The position numbers and the translations under genes are program-made. A DNA stretch of 13,905 nucleotides from Candidatus Poseidoniales archaeon. GTDB lineage: Archaea; Thermoplasmatota; Poseidoniia; Poseidoniales; Poseidoniaceae. The stretch covers positions 1 to 13,905 of the forward strand of contig JAAXIR010000113.1 of the NCBI GenBank assembly GCA_012270265.1. Direction: 5' to 3'. This document shows positions 1 through 6,229 of this stretch, piece by piece; position 1 is the first letter of the stretch; each line of letters starts with the position of its first letter. Under the pieces are notes generated by a model. It worked only from the letters and a program-made list of their open reading frames with translations. It was not told the DNA's origin and searched no databases.

Positions 1-2
1 TC

Positions 3-767
3 TCCTGGGACCTTCGTCCTCCATCTGAGAGTGAGCTGAAAACGTTGGAATGGCCGTTATTGATGATTCTCTCACTTGTTATTCTGTTCATCTATCTCTT
101 GCCTGTTATCATGGGCACTCGAGGCATCTGGGGTCTCTCACGTCGTTCCATCGGCTGGGCGATTGGATTCACGCTCCTCTTCTTGGCCATCCACGCCATC
201 TTGACCTTCCCACTCATCAAATCACAACTTGGGGATTGGGGTTCGAACCTCATCTCACTTGAGTCTCAAGTGAGCGATCCAACGGTTGGATTCCTTGGAT
301 TTGATTTGGTCACTCCAGAACAATTCTCACTCATCATGATTGCTGTTCTCATCATGGTCTTCCAAGAATCAGGATTCGGTGTCATTCGTTATCTTGAATA
401 TGCATATCGGCTCCCAGAATCGTGTAAGCGAGACCCAGAATACGTTCGACAAATGGACAACGTTCTCAATGGTCATCTGCGACATACCGCTGGCTTCTTG
501 ACTGTAACAGGCCTTGTCACGATGGTCGCTCTTGGGTTCCACAGCGTTTTGCTTGAAGTGGTTCGAAATTCCACAGGAAGTCAATGGGCTGCTCAAGTCT
601 CAGAATCGATCGAATTATCGCTAACCTACGGGTTGGTCATTTCCGCACTTCTGTTCCTCAGTTTGGTCGCAGTCCTCCGATTCTTCGTACCATGGCAACG
701 TGTCTGGGGCCTGATTGAATCGATGACCAACAATCAACCTGAACCGGTCAAAGAAAAGGAATTCTGA
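3..767 (+). CDS. Multi-pass membrane protein, 5' end cut off by window edge
   Basis: Partial gene; I do not recognise the family. The frame is open from base 3 to the TGA at 765-767 (254 residues visible). A TTG at 45 could serve as a start, but the preceding in-frame residues (SWDLRPPSESELKTLEWPLL) read as ordinary protein and no ribosome binding site precedes the TTG, so I treat the gene as entering from the left. Five hydrophobic segments are visible, at about residues 19-38, 50-70, 104-122, 162-184 and 210-232 of the visible part. A charged loop of about 40 residues (ESCKRDPEYVRQMDNVLNGH region) separates the third and fourth. The tail is short, polar and charged (KEKEF). This is an integral membrane protein of unknown role. 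Its stop codon directly abuts the stop codon of the convergent gene at 768. Confidence 0.75.
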   Translation, partial: SWDLRPPSESELKTLEWPLLMILSLVILFIYLLPVIMGTRGIWGLSRRSIGWAIGFTLLFLAIHAILTFPLIKSQLGDWGSNLISLESQVSDPTVGFLGFDLVTPEQFSLIMIAVLIMVFQESGFGVIRYLEYAYRLPESCKRDPEYVRQMDNVLNGHLRHTAGFLTVTGLVTMVALGFHSVLLEVVRNSTGSQWAAQVSESIELSLTYGLVISALLFLSLVAVLRFFVPWQRVWGLIESMTNNQPEPVKEKEF

Positions 768-1004
768 TCATTTATTCGCACGCATCATCTGAATTGTGCG
801 TCCAATTATTTCGTTAAGAATCAGCATGCTTAATGCAAGTCCAACCGATGCAAGCCATTGGTACCACATCACATCGATGGACGACCATAGGAGTTGATTG
901 AGGAAGACAAAACCGACGATCGATGCAAGGAAAATCAGTTTCTCTAGGTACAATGGATAAGCAGAGCCCTTGGATTCATTTCTTCGCAGGAGCGTCTCAG
1001 ACAT
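768..1004 (-). CDS. Small two-helix membrane protein, last gene of the Roadblock operon
   Basis: Protein of 78 residues, family not recognised. A charged N-terminal stretch of about 20 residues (MSETLLRRNESKG) is followed by two hydrophobic helices at about residues 22-43 and 48-68, then a short positively charged tail (RTIQMMRANK). By the positive-inside tendency both ends may face the cytoplasm as a helical hairpin. The start is well supported: GGTGAG lies a few bases upstream of the ATG, and the TGA stop of the preceding coiled-coil gene is immediately next to that ribosome binding site, with only 9 bases between the two genes. It is therefore very probably co-translated with the coiled-coil Roadblock protein and could be its membrane anchor or partner, which is inference from position. 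It ends exactly where the convergent membrane protein gene ends (767/768). Confidence 0.75.
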   Translation of the reverse strand: MSETLLRRNESKGSAYPLYLEKLIFLASIVGFVFLNQLLWSSIDVMWYQWLASVGLALSMLILNEIIGRTIQMMRANK

Positions 1005-1013
1005 CCTCTCACC

Positions 1014-4000
1014 TCAGAAATCCAATTCAGAAAGTTGGTCGTGAAGTGCATCCAAACGAGGGTCGCTCTTCGACTCCTCTACCTTTGGAGTGCGAAGTTG
1101 TCGCTCCGCATCGAGGCGTGCGAGTTCTGCTTCGAGATCGGCTCGGTCCTCCTGAATTGGGATACTACGTGTTTCCACATCGTCTTCTGCCGTAATTTCG
1201 GATTCAACAGGTGCTGGCATTTCTTCCCATTCATCGGACAGCTCGACGACAGGTTCAGCATCCAACGAGACGCTCTCTTCGACGACAAGCGTAGGCTGAA
1301 TGTTTTCCATCATATCGTCCATCACCGGTGTTCGCTGGCCAACTGGGATGGCTGTGCGCTCAAATGGAAGGAATCCATCCCTTTGGAAATCCCACATAGC
1401 ACCACGTGGAACGCCTTTTGTCAATCCTGACGCATCGATTTGTGTCAACAACTCCTCGAGTACCTGGGCCGTTTGTTCAAGAGCAATGGCTTCACCAGCA
1501 TCACGCTGGTCAGCTTCGAGATAGATGTCATCGAGGGCAACTCGAATCAAACGTCGTGTTTCAACTGCAACACTTGGTAAAGCTTCAGGACGCATACAGT
1601 TCATTCGCAGTGCTTCGATTTCTTCTGGTGGTGCACCAAGATTTCCAAGTTGATCGAGGACATTCCGCATTCGTCGAAGCATGGTGATGGAGCGATCGTA
1701 ATCTTCCAAGATGCCTTCAAGGTCAAGAATCAAGTGGCCTACTGTTTCACCAAGTTGATTCTCCAATCGCTGTTGAACCGACCATCGAGCAAGACCACGT
1801 ACTGCTCCAGCAGTTTGAGGAACTTGTCGTTCGAGGAGGGTCATGACTTCGCTACTCAAGAGGTGTCGAGGTGTCGCTGCAATGTGGTCGACCGTTGATT
1901 GCACAACTTGAAGCGCACGTTCAACGGCTCTGTCAAGAAGCACAACGGAGTAGCCTAAGGTACGTGCGTGCTCGAGCCGATCGAGTACAGGACCGAGACC
2001 ACGGAATGTAGCATCATCGTTGAGCAGAGCCTGTGCAAGGGGTTCTTCGTTAAGCCGTGCACGCAGTCGTTCCGCTTCAGCAATATCTGCAACGGCTTCT
2101 TCGTGGGCATCTGTCAATGCCTCAGCACGAGCAATCAAACCAGAGAGTTCGGTCTCAGCATTACCACGGCGAGCCCCTAGATTACCAAGTTCAGTAAGGA
2201 GTTCTTTTCGTTCTCCCATCAATTCCCGCATTTCCGAATGGAGTTGCATTCGACGTGCTTCATCCTCAGCAAGTCGTTGTCGCTCTTCTTCTGCTCTGCG
2301 GCGACTGGCGAGTGTTTCGGCTTCGATTTGATCCAAGCGTGCTTGGGCAGCTCGTATTTTCTCTTCAGAAGCGTTGCTCTTCGATTGAGCACTTGCTTGC
2401 CGGTCTCTGAGAGTTGTGATTTGCTCCTCAAGGGAACGCAATCGACGCTCTTCAAGCTCGATTTGCTCGCGAATTGAGGAAAGTTGTTGCGCATTGGATT
2501 CCAAATCTGCTCGAGTGGTCGCCTCTTTGTTGGAGAGCGTTTCAAGCTCATCACGCAACGCTGCACTGCTTTCCGTATCACCGAGTGCTTTTGCCAACTC
2601 AGCAGCTCGTTCACTGAGTTGATGCTCAAGCTCTCCAACTCTGCGAAGAAGGCGATCTGCACGTTCTTCTGCTTGTTCCATACGAGTTCTCGATTCGGAT
2701 ACCGTGACCTGAACGCGATTCAATTCATCGTTCTTGGATTGAATCGCATCGCTTTGTTCGCCCGATGATTGCTTGATGGCATCAAGACGAACCAATGCTT
2801 CAGTGCGCTCCTTTTCAGCATCCTGGAGTTGGCTCGTCAGACTTGCATTGGTTCGCATAAGTGTGTCTGCTCGTCGCTCGGATTCCTCGAGTCGACGACG
2901 CAATCCAGAATCGACGCCTGCAAGTGGTGCTGCAGTTGGTAGTGCTTGCACAGCCTCTTGTCCACCAACATGGATGCTCAATTTCGATCGAATGACTCGT
3001 ACATCGTCGAGACCGATTTCAAAGCCATACATGCCCATCAATCGATGCATCATGGATTCACGACGCTTTTCTGAACGGGTTCGAACCGTTGACAGCGACT
3101 CAACAAACTGCTTGAGCGTGAATTCAGAAACATCCCCTGTTGACGATGAAACCATGGTACCCGATGCAAGTCGATGCAATTTGAGGACACGCTTGCTTTC
3201 TGTGAGCCCTTGCATGGCCTCTTCAAACGACTGACCGTTCGCAGCCATGGCAACTGGAAGCCCATTGTTGAGGGCAAGTGATACCGCTTTGTCGCTTGCA
3301 CCTGCCTTGAGATGCCCTGTTACCCGCTCTTCAAGCGCAGCAGAAAGCATGGACATGACCGCATCTGCACCACCTTTCCCTTCGCGAAGCACAAATCCAT
3401 CAGGGAGCGTAGCAGAACCTTCGGCATAGGTTCCAATCTCACCATCGAGTTTGGCCGCAACATCCGTTAACAATCGTGCGTGGTTGGCATCGAGTTCGGT
3501 CCAGATGGCCAACACGATGGTGGAACTGGATGCGATAAGCAGTGAGGCATCGCCCATGGAGAGGGATGCATAGCCATTGACATCGCCACCAAGCTTTGCT
3601 TGTTGAGCATTCATGGAATCGGAGAGAGTAGCAACGGTTGCGGAGAGTTCCTCAGCAGTTCCGGGCAAATCGCCCATACTATCGATGAGAATTCCTTGAT
3701 CTGCTGCAAGAGCACCTCGAACGTGCTCGTAATCGGAAAGTGCTTGAAGAACAGCGGAAATGTTTCGAGCGAACAATCGGTCCGTCAACGAGCTGCTCGC
3801 ACCAAGGCCTTGCGTATCGGCTTGGAATTCGAACGCCTCTGGAAGAAGAGCTGCAAGTTCTGCAAGTCCGTGTAGTGAACATGTCGATGCAACAAGTCGA
3901 TGTTGATTCTTTTCCGCTTCTTCTAACGCATCTCGAGCATCAGCACCGCCGAGGAGTTTGGTAGCACTCGAACCCTCGCAAATCCAACCAACAATACGTC

Positions 4001-4142
4001 CAGCCCGCACCAAACGATGGCCGAACGGTGTCTTCCTGCGACCCACCCAGGTCGTGATGAAGCCATGTTCGAAGGGTTGGATGGCACCTGAGGCTACATC
4101 CACTTCGTCATCAAATCGTTCAATATGTGGTAAGTCAAACAT
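1014..4142 (-). CDS. Roadblock/LC7-like domain protein with long coiled coil
   Basis: About 1042 residues, predicted cytoplasmic. From the chosen start: residues ~25-95, a small alpha/beta domain; ~130-235, a Roadblock/LC7-like domain (pattern VRGALAADQGILIDSMGDLP, then AEELSA...L...AAKLG-like helix, strands ending LAIWTELDANHARLL); ~245-330, a second small domain resembling the first (NGLPVAMA...EEAMQGL... matches AGRIVGW...DALEEAE); ~412-700, a continuous charged coiled coil rich in E, R, Q and L; ~700-900, further helices with few charges; ~945-1000, an acidic linker; then a final short helix. Start: ATG at 4142 overlaps the TGA of the upstream gene by one base and has AAGGTGAT just before it; ATG at 4145 or 4172 is possible. 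Archaeal Roadblock proteins are known as dimeric partners of small GTPases; linking that to a long coiled coil suggests a scaffold or regulator. The exact role is unknown. Confidence 0.85.
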   Translation of the reverse strand: MFDLPHIERFDDEVDVASGAIQPFEHGFITTWVGRRKTPFGHRLVRAGRIVGWICEGSSATKLLGGADARDALEEAEKNQHRLVASTCSLHGLAELAALLPEAFEFQADTQGLGASSSLTDRLFARNISAVLQALSDYEHVRGALAADQGILIDSMGDLPGTAEELSATVATLSDSMNAQQAKLGGDVNGYASLSMGDASLLIASSSTIVLAIWTELDANHARLLTDVAAKLDGEIGTYAEGSATLPDGFVLREGKGGADAVMSMLSAALEERVTGHLKAGASDKAVSLALNNGLPVAMAANGQSFEEAMQGLTESKRVLKLHRLASGTMVSSSTGDVSEFTLKQFVESLSTVRTRSEKRRESMMHRLMGMYGFEIGLDDVRVIRSKLSIHVGGQEAVQALPTAAPLAGVDSGLRRRLEESERRADTLMRTNASLTSQLQDAEKERTEALVRLDAIKQSSGEQSDAIQSKNDELNRVQVTVSESRTRMEQAEERADRLLRRVGELEHQLSERAAELAKALGDTESSAALRDELETLSNKEATTRADLESNAQQLSSIREQIELEERRLRSLEEQITTLRDRQASAQSKSNASEEKIRAAQARLDQIEAETLASRRRAEEERQRLAEDEARRMQLHSEMRELMGERKELLTELGNLGARRGNAETELSGLIARAEALTDAHEEAVADIAEAERLRARLNEEPLAQALLNDDATFRGLGPVLDRLEHARTLGYSVVLLDRAVERALQVVQSTVDHIAATPRHLLSSEVMTLLERQVPQTAGAVRGLARWSVQQRLENQLGETVGHLILDLEGILEDYDRSITMLRRMRNVLDQLGNLGAPPEEIEALRMNCMRPEALPSVAVETRRLIRVALDDIYLEADQRDAGEAIALEQTAQVLEELLTQIDASGLTKGVPRGAMWDFQRDGFLPFERTAIPVGQRTPVMDDMMENIQPTLVVEESVSLDAEPVVELSDEWEEMPAPVESEITAEDDVETRSIPIQEDRADLEAELARLDAERQLRTPKVEESKSDPRLDALHDQLSELDF
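2037..2909 (-). other. Long coiled-coil region (~290 residues)
   Basis: Nearly every residue here is E, R, K, Q, A, S, D or L with repeated heptad-like L/A/I spacing (for example RRLEESERRADTLMRTN, EERADRLLRRVGELEHQL, IREQIELEERRLRSLEEQI). No proline occurs through the main stretch. This predicts a long dimeric rod, roughly 40 nm if fully helical at 1.5 angstrom per residue. Confidence 0.8.
3438..3770 (-). other. Roadblock/LC7-like domain inside the coiled-coil protein
   Basis: This segment encodes the typical Roadblock order: helix, paired strands with a V-x-G-A-L...D...G.LI.S.GDLP core, a central helix starting AEELSA, a strand pair around SLSMGDASLLI and STIVLAIWTELDAN, then a C-terminal amphipathic helix (HARLLTDVAAKLDGEI). 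The pattern fits the Robl_LC7 family from memory; no profile search was run. Confidence 0.65.
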
Positions 4143-4483
4143 CATATCACCTTGGTTTGCTGTGCATTCCATTCTCGTCGCAGACGTTCAAGTTCGTACT
4201 TCCAAACGCCTTTCCTGCCGTCTTTTCCTGAGAGATAAACGAACAAATCGCTGTCGAAGTGGTCGATAAGCGTCAACCTCCGTCCTTCCATCCAAACCTC
4301 AAACAGTGGTCCGAGGTCGAGTTGTTCAGCGACTGAACAGCATGTTGCCCATTCACTGCGTTGTTCTTCAACGGATTCTGGCCACTTCTTCGTGGTTTGG
4401 AGCGTGGTTCCAAATTGATCCATCAAACGAACATGACGTACGCCGTCGAGTTCGCAAAATTGAGGAAACAACGTGTTTAGCAT
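4142..4483 (-). CDS. Stand-alone Roadblock/LC7-like protein, first gene of operon
   Basis: Protein of 113 residues from the chosen ATG at 4483. It reads as a single Roadblock/LC7-like domain: helix (MLNTLFPQFCELDG), strand VRHVRLMDQFGTTLQ, a central helix with EEQRSEWATCCSVAEQLDLG, strands LFEVWMEGRRLTLI and DLFVYLSGK, and a C-terminal helix (GVWKYELERLRREWNAQQ). The order and the ~110-residue length fit small archaeal Roadblock proteins, which form homo- or heterodimers. An ATG at 4516 would add 11 residues (MVRCCQGVWAS) but lacks a ribosome binding site; the 4483 start has GGG 5 bases and AAGGGG 11 bases upstream. The stop overlaps the start of the large Roadblock/coiled-coil gene, so a heterodimer between the two Roadblock domains is a natural hypothesis. 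The family assignment is by pattern only. Confidence 0.7.
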   Translation of the reverse strand: MLNTLFPQFCELDGVRHVRLMDQFGTTLQTTKKWPESVEEQRSEWATCCSVAEQLDLGPLFEVWMEGRRLTLIDHFDSDLFVYLSGKDGRKGVWKYELERLRREWNAQQTKVI

Positions 4484-4538
4484 GCTAGCCCAAACCCCTT
4501 GACAGCAACGTACCATTCAAGAACTTTGCCGAAACTAC

Positions 4539-4553
4539 TCCCCCGTAGGGGGA
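4539..4553. promoter_or_regulatory. C5/G5 inverted repeat near the predicted transcription start of the Roadblock operon
   Basis: TCCCCC-GTA-GGGGGA is a perfect 6-bp inverted repeat with a 3-base centre. It lies about 20-30 bases downstream, on the minus strand, of the AAATTTAAATTT element, where transcription would be expected to begin, so a protein-binding operator seems more likely than an RNA hairpin. No regulator can be named. Confidence 0.4.
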
Positions 4554-4562
4554 TTTGGCGAC

Positions 4563-4576
4563 GAAATTTAAATTTC
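4563..4576 (-). promoter_or_regulatory. TATA-like palindrome, probable promoter of the Roadblock operon
   Basis: GAAATTTAAATTTC is a perfect 14-bp palindrome containing an archaeal-type TATA box (TTTAAATT). A start about 25 bases downstream on the minus strand would give a leader of roughly 60 bases before the ATG at 4483. Being palindromic it does not itself set direction; the minus assignment comes from distance to the flanking genes. Confidence 0.5.
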
Positions 4577-4669
4577 CAACTGCGAATTTTCAAAATGACG
4601 TGCGCGGAGATGCACTCACAGCACTTTTTCCGCGTTCAGAGCGAGGTCAGTGGAATCAATTAATGAAGA

Positions 4670-4700
4670 AAAATTCAATTCGAATTTTTAAAATTCAATT
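4670..4700 (+). promoter_or_regulatory. Probable ncsA promoter with 11-bp direct repeat flanking a TATA-like box
   Basis: AAAATTCAATT occurs at 4670-4680 and again at 4690-4700, exactly 20 bases apart (close to two helical turns). Between and overlapping the copies is TTTTTAAAA, a TATA-like box, which is also the middle of a perfect 7+1+7 inverted repeat (GAATTTT-T-AAAATTC, 4682-4696). A transcript starting ~25 bases further on would have a leader of about 50 bases before the ATG at 4766. Confidence 0.5.
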
Positions 4701-4741
4701 GAGATTTTGATTTCTTGAAAGGGTCCAATCGGAGGCGTTTA

Positions 4742-4756
4742 ATGCAGGTGTTGTGA
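4742..4756 (+). other. Four-codon upstream ORF (MQVL) before ncsA
   Basis: A textbook ribosome binding site (GGAGG, 4731-4735) sits 6 bases before ATG at 4742. That ATG reads Met-Gln-Val-Leu and then meets two consecutive TGA codons (4754-4759). Three codons later, in the same frame, is the ATG of ncsA at 4766, which has no good ribosome binding site of its own. This could be a minimal regulatory uORF with reinitiation, or a sign of mutation or base error at the gene start. Confidence 0.35.
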
Positions 4757-4765
4757 TGATTCAAC

Positions 4766-5761
4766 ATGGCCGAGTCATCCCAGAGTCCATTTCAAGCCCC
4801 GGCTTGTGATGTCTGTGGAAAGGATGCGGTGGTCGAACAAGCCTACTCGGGACGTATTTTGTGTGGTTATCATCTTGAAAAATCGATTCGAAAGAAGGTG
4901 GCCAAGGAACTTCGCAAGCAACTACACCTCGATAAATCAAAACCAACAACGGTCTTTGTTGCAATCTCTGGTGGAAAGGACTCCGCAGTTCTGCTAACAT
5001 TGCTTGTCGAATTGATCGGTATGCGTCGAGATGTTCGAATCGTTGCTGGTTGTGTCGATGAAGGTATTGATGGATACCGCCCACCTTCGATGCAGTGTGC
5101 GATCGATTTATGCGAAACACTCGGAGTTGAATTCATCTCAACAAGTTACGAACAGCTCGACTTCCATCAGATGGATGAGGTTGTAAAACGCTTACCAGTT
5201 GTTTCTGAATCGAACGAAGGTGTCTCGATGATGCCTTGTTCCTACTGTGGTGTCTTTCGTCGACAAGGCATCAACGCATTGGCTCGACAGGTTGGAGCAG
5301 ACGTCGTAGCTCTGGGTCACAACTTGGACGATATGGCCCAGACCGTTTTGATGAACATGACCAATGGGGACATCGACAGAACGCTGCGCCTTGCCCCTCA
5401 TACAGATGCTCCAGTTGATGGCTTACCCCCGAGAATCGTTCCATTACGTTGGATTCCTGAACAAGAGATTCATCTACTCGCCATGCACAAGCAATTGCCA
5501 CTTCATCATGAGGAGTGTCCTTATGCACAAGGTGCACTGCGTTGGCGTTATCGCGACATCGTTGCTCAACTCGAGCAAGATGTACCTGGTACGAGGCATA
5601 GTTTGGTACGGATGTCGGACAACATCAAGCAAGTTGCTCGAGAAGGTACGCCTTCTGTCCATTCGCACCCAACAAAGTGCCAGCGCTGTGGTTCACCAAC
5701 ATCTGGAGCCACATGCAAAGCATGCGATATGCGAGACCTTCTCGATGTTGACTTAGAGTAG
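4766..5761 (+). CDS. ncsA: tRNA 2-thiolation enzyme, NcsA/Ctu1/TtuA family
   Basis: PP-loop ATPase of the TtcA/TtuA/Ctu1 family, which adenylates C2 of a tRNA uridine and replaces the oxygen with sulfur; members act at wobble U34 (NcsA/Ctu1) or U54 (TtuA), and the sequence alone does not settle which. Visible: N-terminal zinc finger C14-x2-C17...C33-x2-H36; PP-loop SGGKDS at 68-73; PCSYC at 157-161 and C251 (EECPY), the three cysteines expected to hold a [4Fe-4S] cluster; GHNLDD at 184-189; C-terminal zinc finger C305-x2-C308...C317-x2-C320. At 331 residues it is full length and every key residue is present. The ATG at 4766 gives the family-like N-terminus but lacks a clear ribosome binding site. 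It overlaps the convergent pyrI by 9 bases. The sulfur donor in archaea is usually a ubiquitin-like SAMP/TtuB protein, not seen here. Confidence 0.9.
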   Translation: MAESSQSPFQAPACDVCGKDAVVEQAYSGRILCGYHLEKSIRKKVAKELRKQLHLDKSKPTTVFVAISGGKDSAVLLTLLVELIGMRRDVRIVAGCVDEGIDGYRPPSMQCAIDLCETLGVEFISTSYEQLDFHQMDEVVKRLPVVSESNEGVSMMPCSYCGVFRRQGINALARQVGADVVALGHNLDDMAQTVLMNMTNGDIDRTLRLAPHTDAPVDGLPPRIVPLRWIPEQEIHLLAMHKQLPLHHEECPYAQGALRWRYRDIVAQLEQDVPGTRHSLVRMSDNIKQVAREGTPSVHSHPTKCQRCGSPTSGATCKACDMRDLLDVDLE

Positions 5762-6229
5762 GTTGTGAATCAATTCGTCCAAATCTTGTGGACGCTGGCA
5801 GTAATGACAGCGTAGCGTCAACGGGTCTGTCTTCGTCACCCTCAGTCGATGTGGTAGAGGTTCTCTTGGGTTCTGCGTAATGCAGTTTGAGAATGTACAT
5901 CGAACAACGTTTCGCACTTCTTCACCAAGGTTCACATTCAACTTCTCTGCTACCGAATAAGCCCGGATGATTGCGATGCTTGAGTCAGGAGCGACCAATG
6001 CCAAACGGTCGAGTTCAGATTGGGTTAACTCACGGTCTTCGACCTTGATGATGTCTTTCGATCCCATCTTCTTGGATGGGACATTCATCACTAGGGAAAC
6101 AGGAACGGATGTATCGCCAGAGAGACTGAGCAGTTCTAGAACTTTCAGAGCCTGCCCGGATGGAATGTGATCAATGACCGTCCCGTTCTTGATTGCAGTA
6201 ACGCGTCGCATGTTGTGTTCGTCAGCCAT
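5753..6229 (-). CDS. pyrI: Aspartate carbamoyltransferase regulatory chain
   Basis: Regulatory chain of aspartate carbamoyltransferase; it binds nucleotide effectors and, through a zinc domain, joins the catalytic trimers. It is 158 residues, close to the usual ~150. The N-terminal nucleotide-binding region is visible (MRRVTAIKNGTVIDHIPSGQ, residues 7-26, with the conserved IxxGTVIDHI-G pattern), and the zinc ligands are C111, C116, C141 and C144 (C-x4-C...C-x2-C), matching the known spacing. The ATG at 6229 overlaps the pyrB TGA by one base (TGATG) and is preceded by AGGAGGTGAT with 5-base spacing, so this start is strongly supported over the in-frame Met7. The gene is translated with pyrB. 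Its end overlaps the end of convergent ncsA. Confidence 0.95.
   Translation of the reverse strand: MADEHNMRRVTAIKNGTVIDHIPSGQALKVLELLSLSGDTSVPVSLVMNVPSKKMGSKDIIKVEDRELTQSELDRLALVAPDSSIAIIRAYSVAEKLNVNLGEEVRNVVRCTFSNCITQNPREPLPHRLRVTKTDPLTLRCHYCQRPQDLDELIHNLL

Noticed and set aside
2773..3234. Open frame of 153 codons on the + strand opposite the coiled-coil gene
   Set aside because: Ser/Arg-rich antisense shadow of the Glu/Arg/Leu-rich coiled coil, with no start signal or domain.
4742..4765. Possible TGA readthrough joining MQVL to NcsA
   Set aside because: TGA is used as a normal stop by several genes in the window, two TGA codons occur in tandem, and no selenocysteine element could be seen, so recoding is not supported.
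4484..4765. Searched the longest spacer for a tRNA, small RNA or CRISPR
   Set aside because: No cloverleaf, no spaced identical repeats beyond the two 11-mers, and no long stable hairpin; promoter elements explain the structure seen.
4756..4809. Alternative ATG at 4756 overlapping the uORF stop (TGATG)
   Set aside because: It is out of frame with ncsA and ends after 17 codons; the product MIQHGRVIPESISSPGL has no support as a protein.
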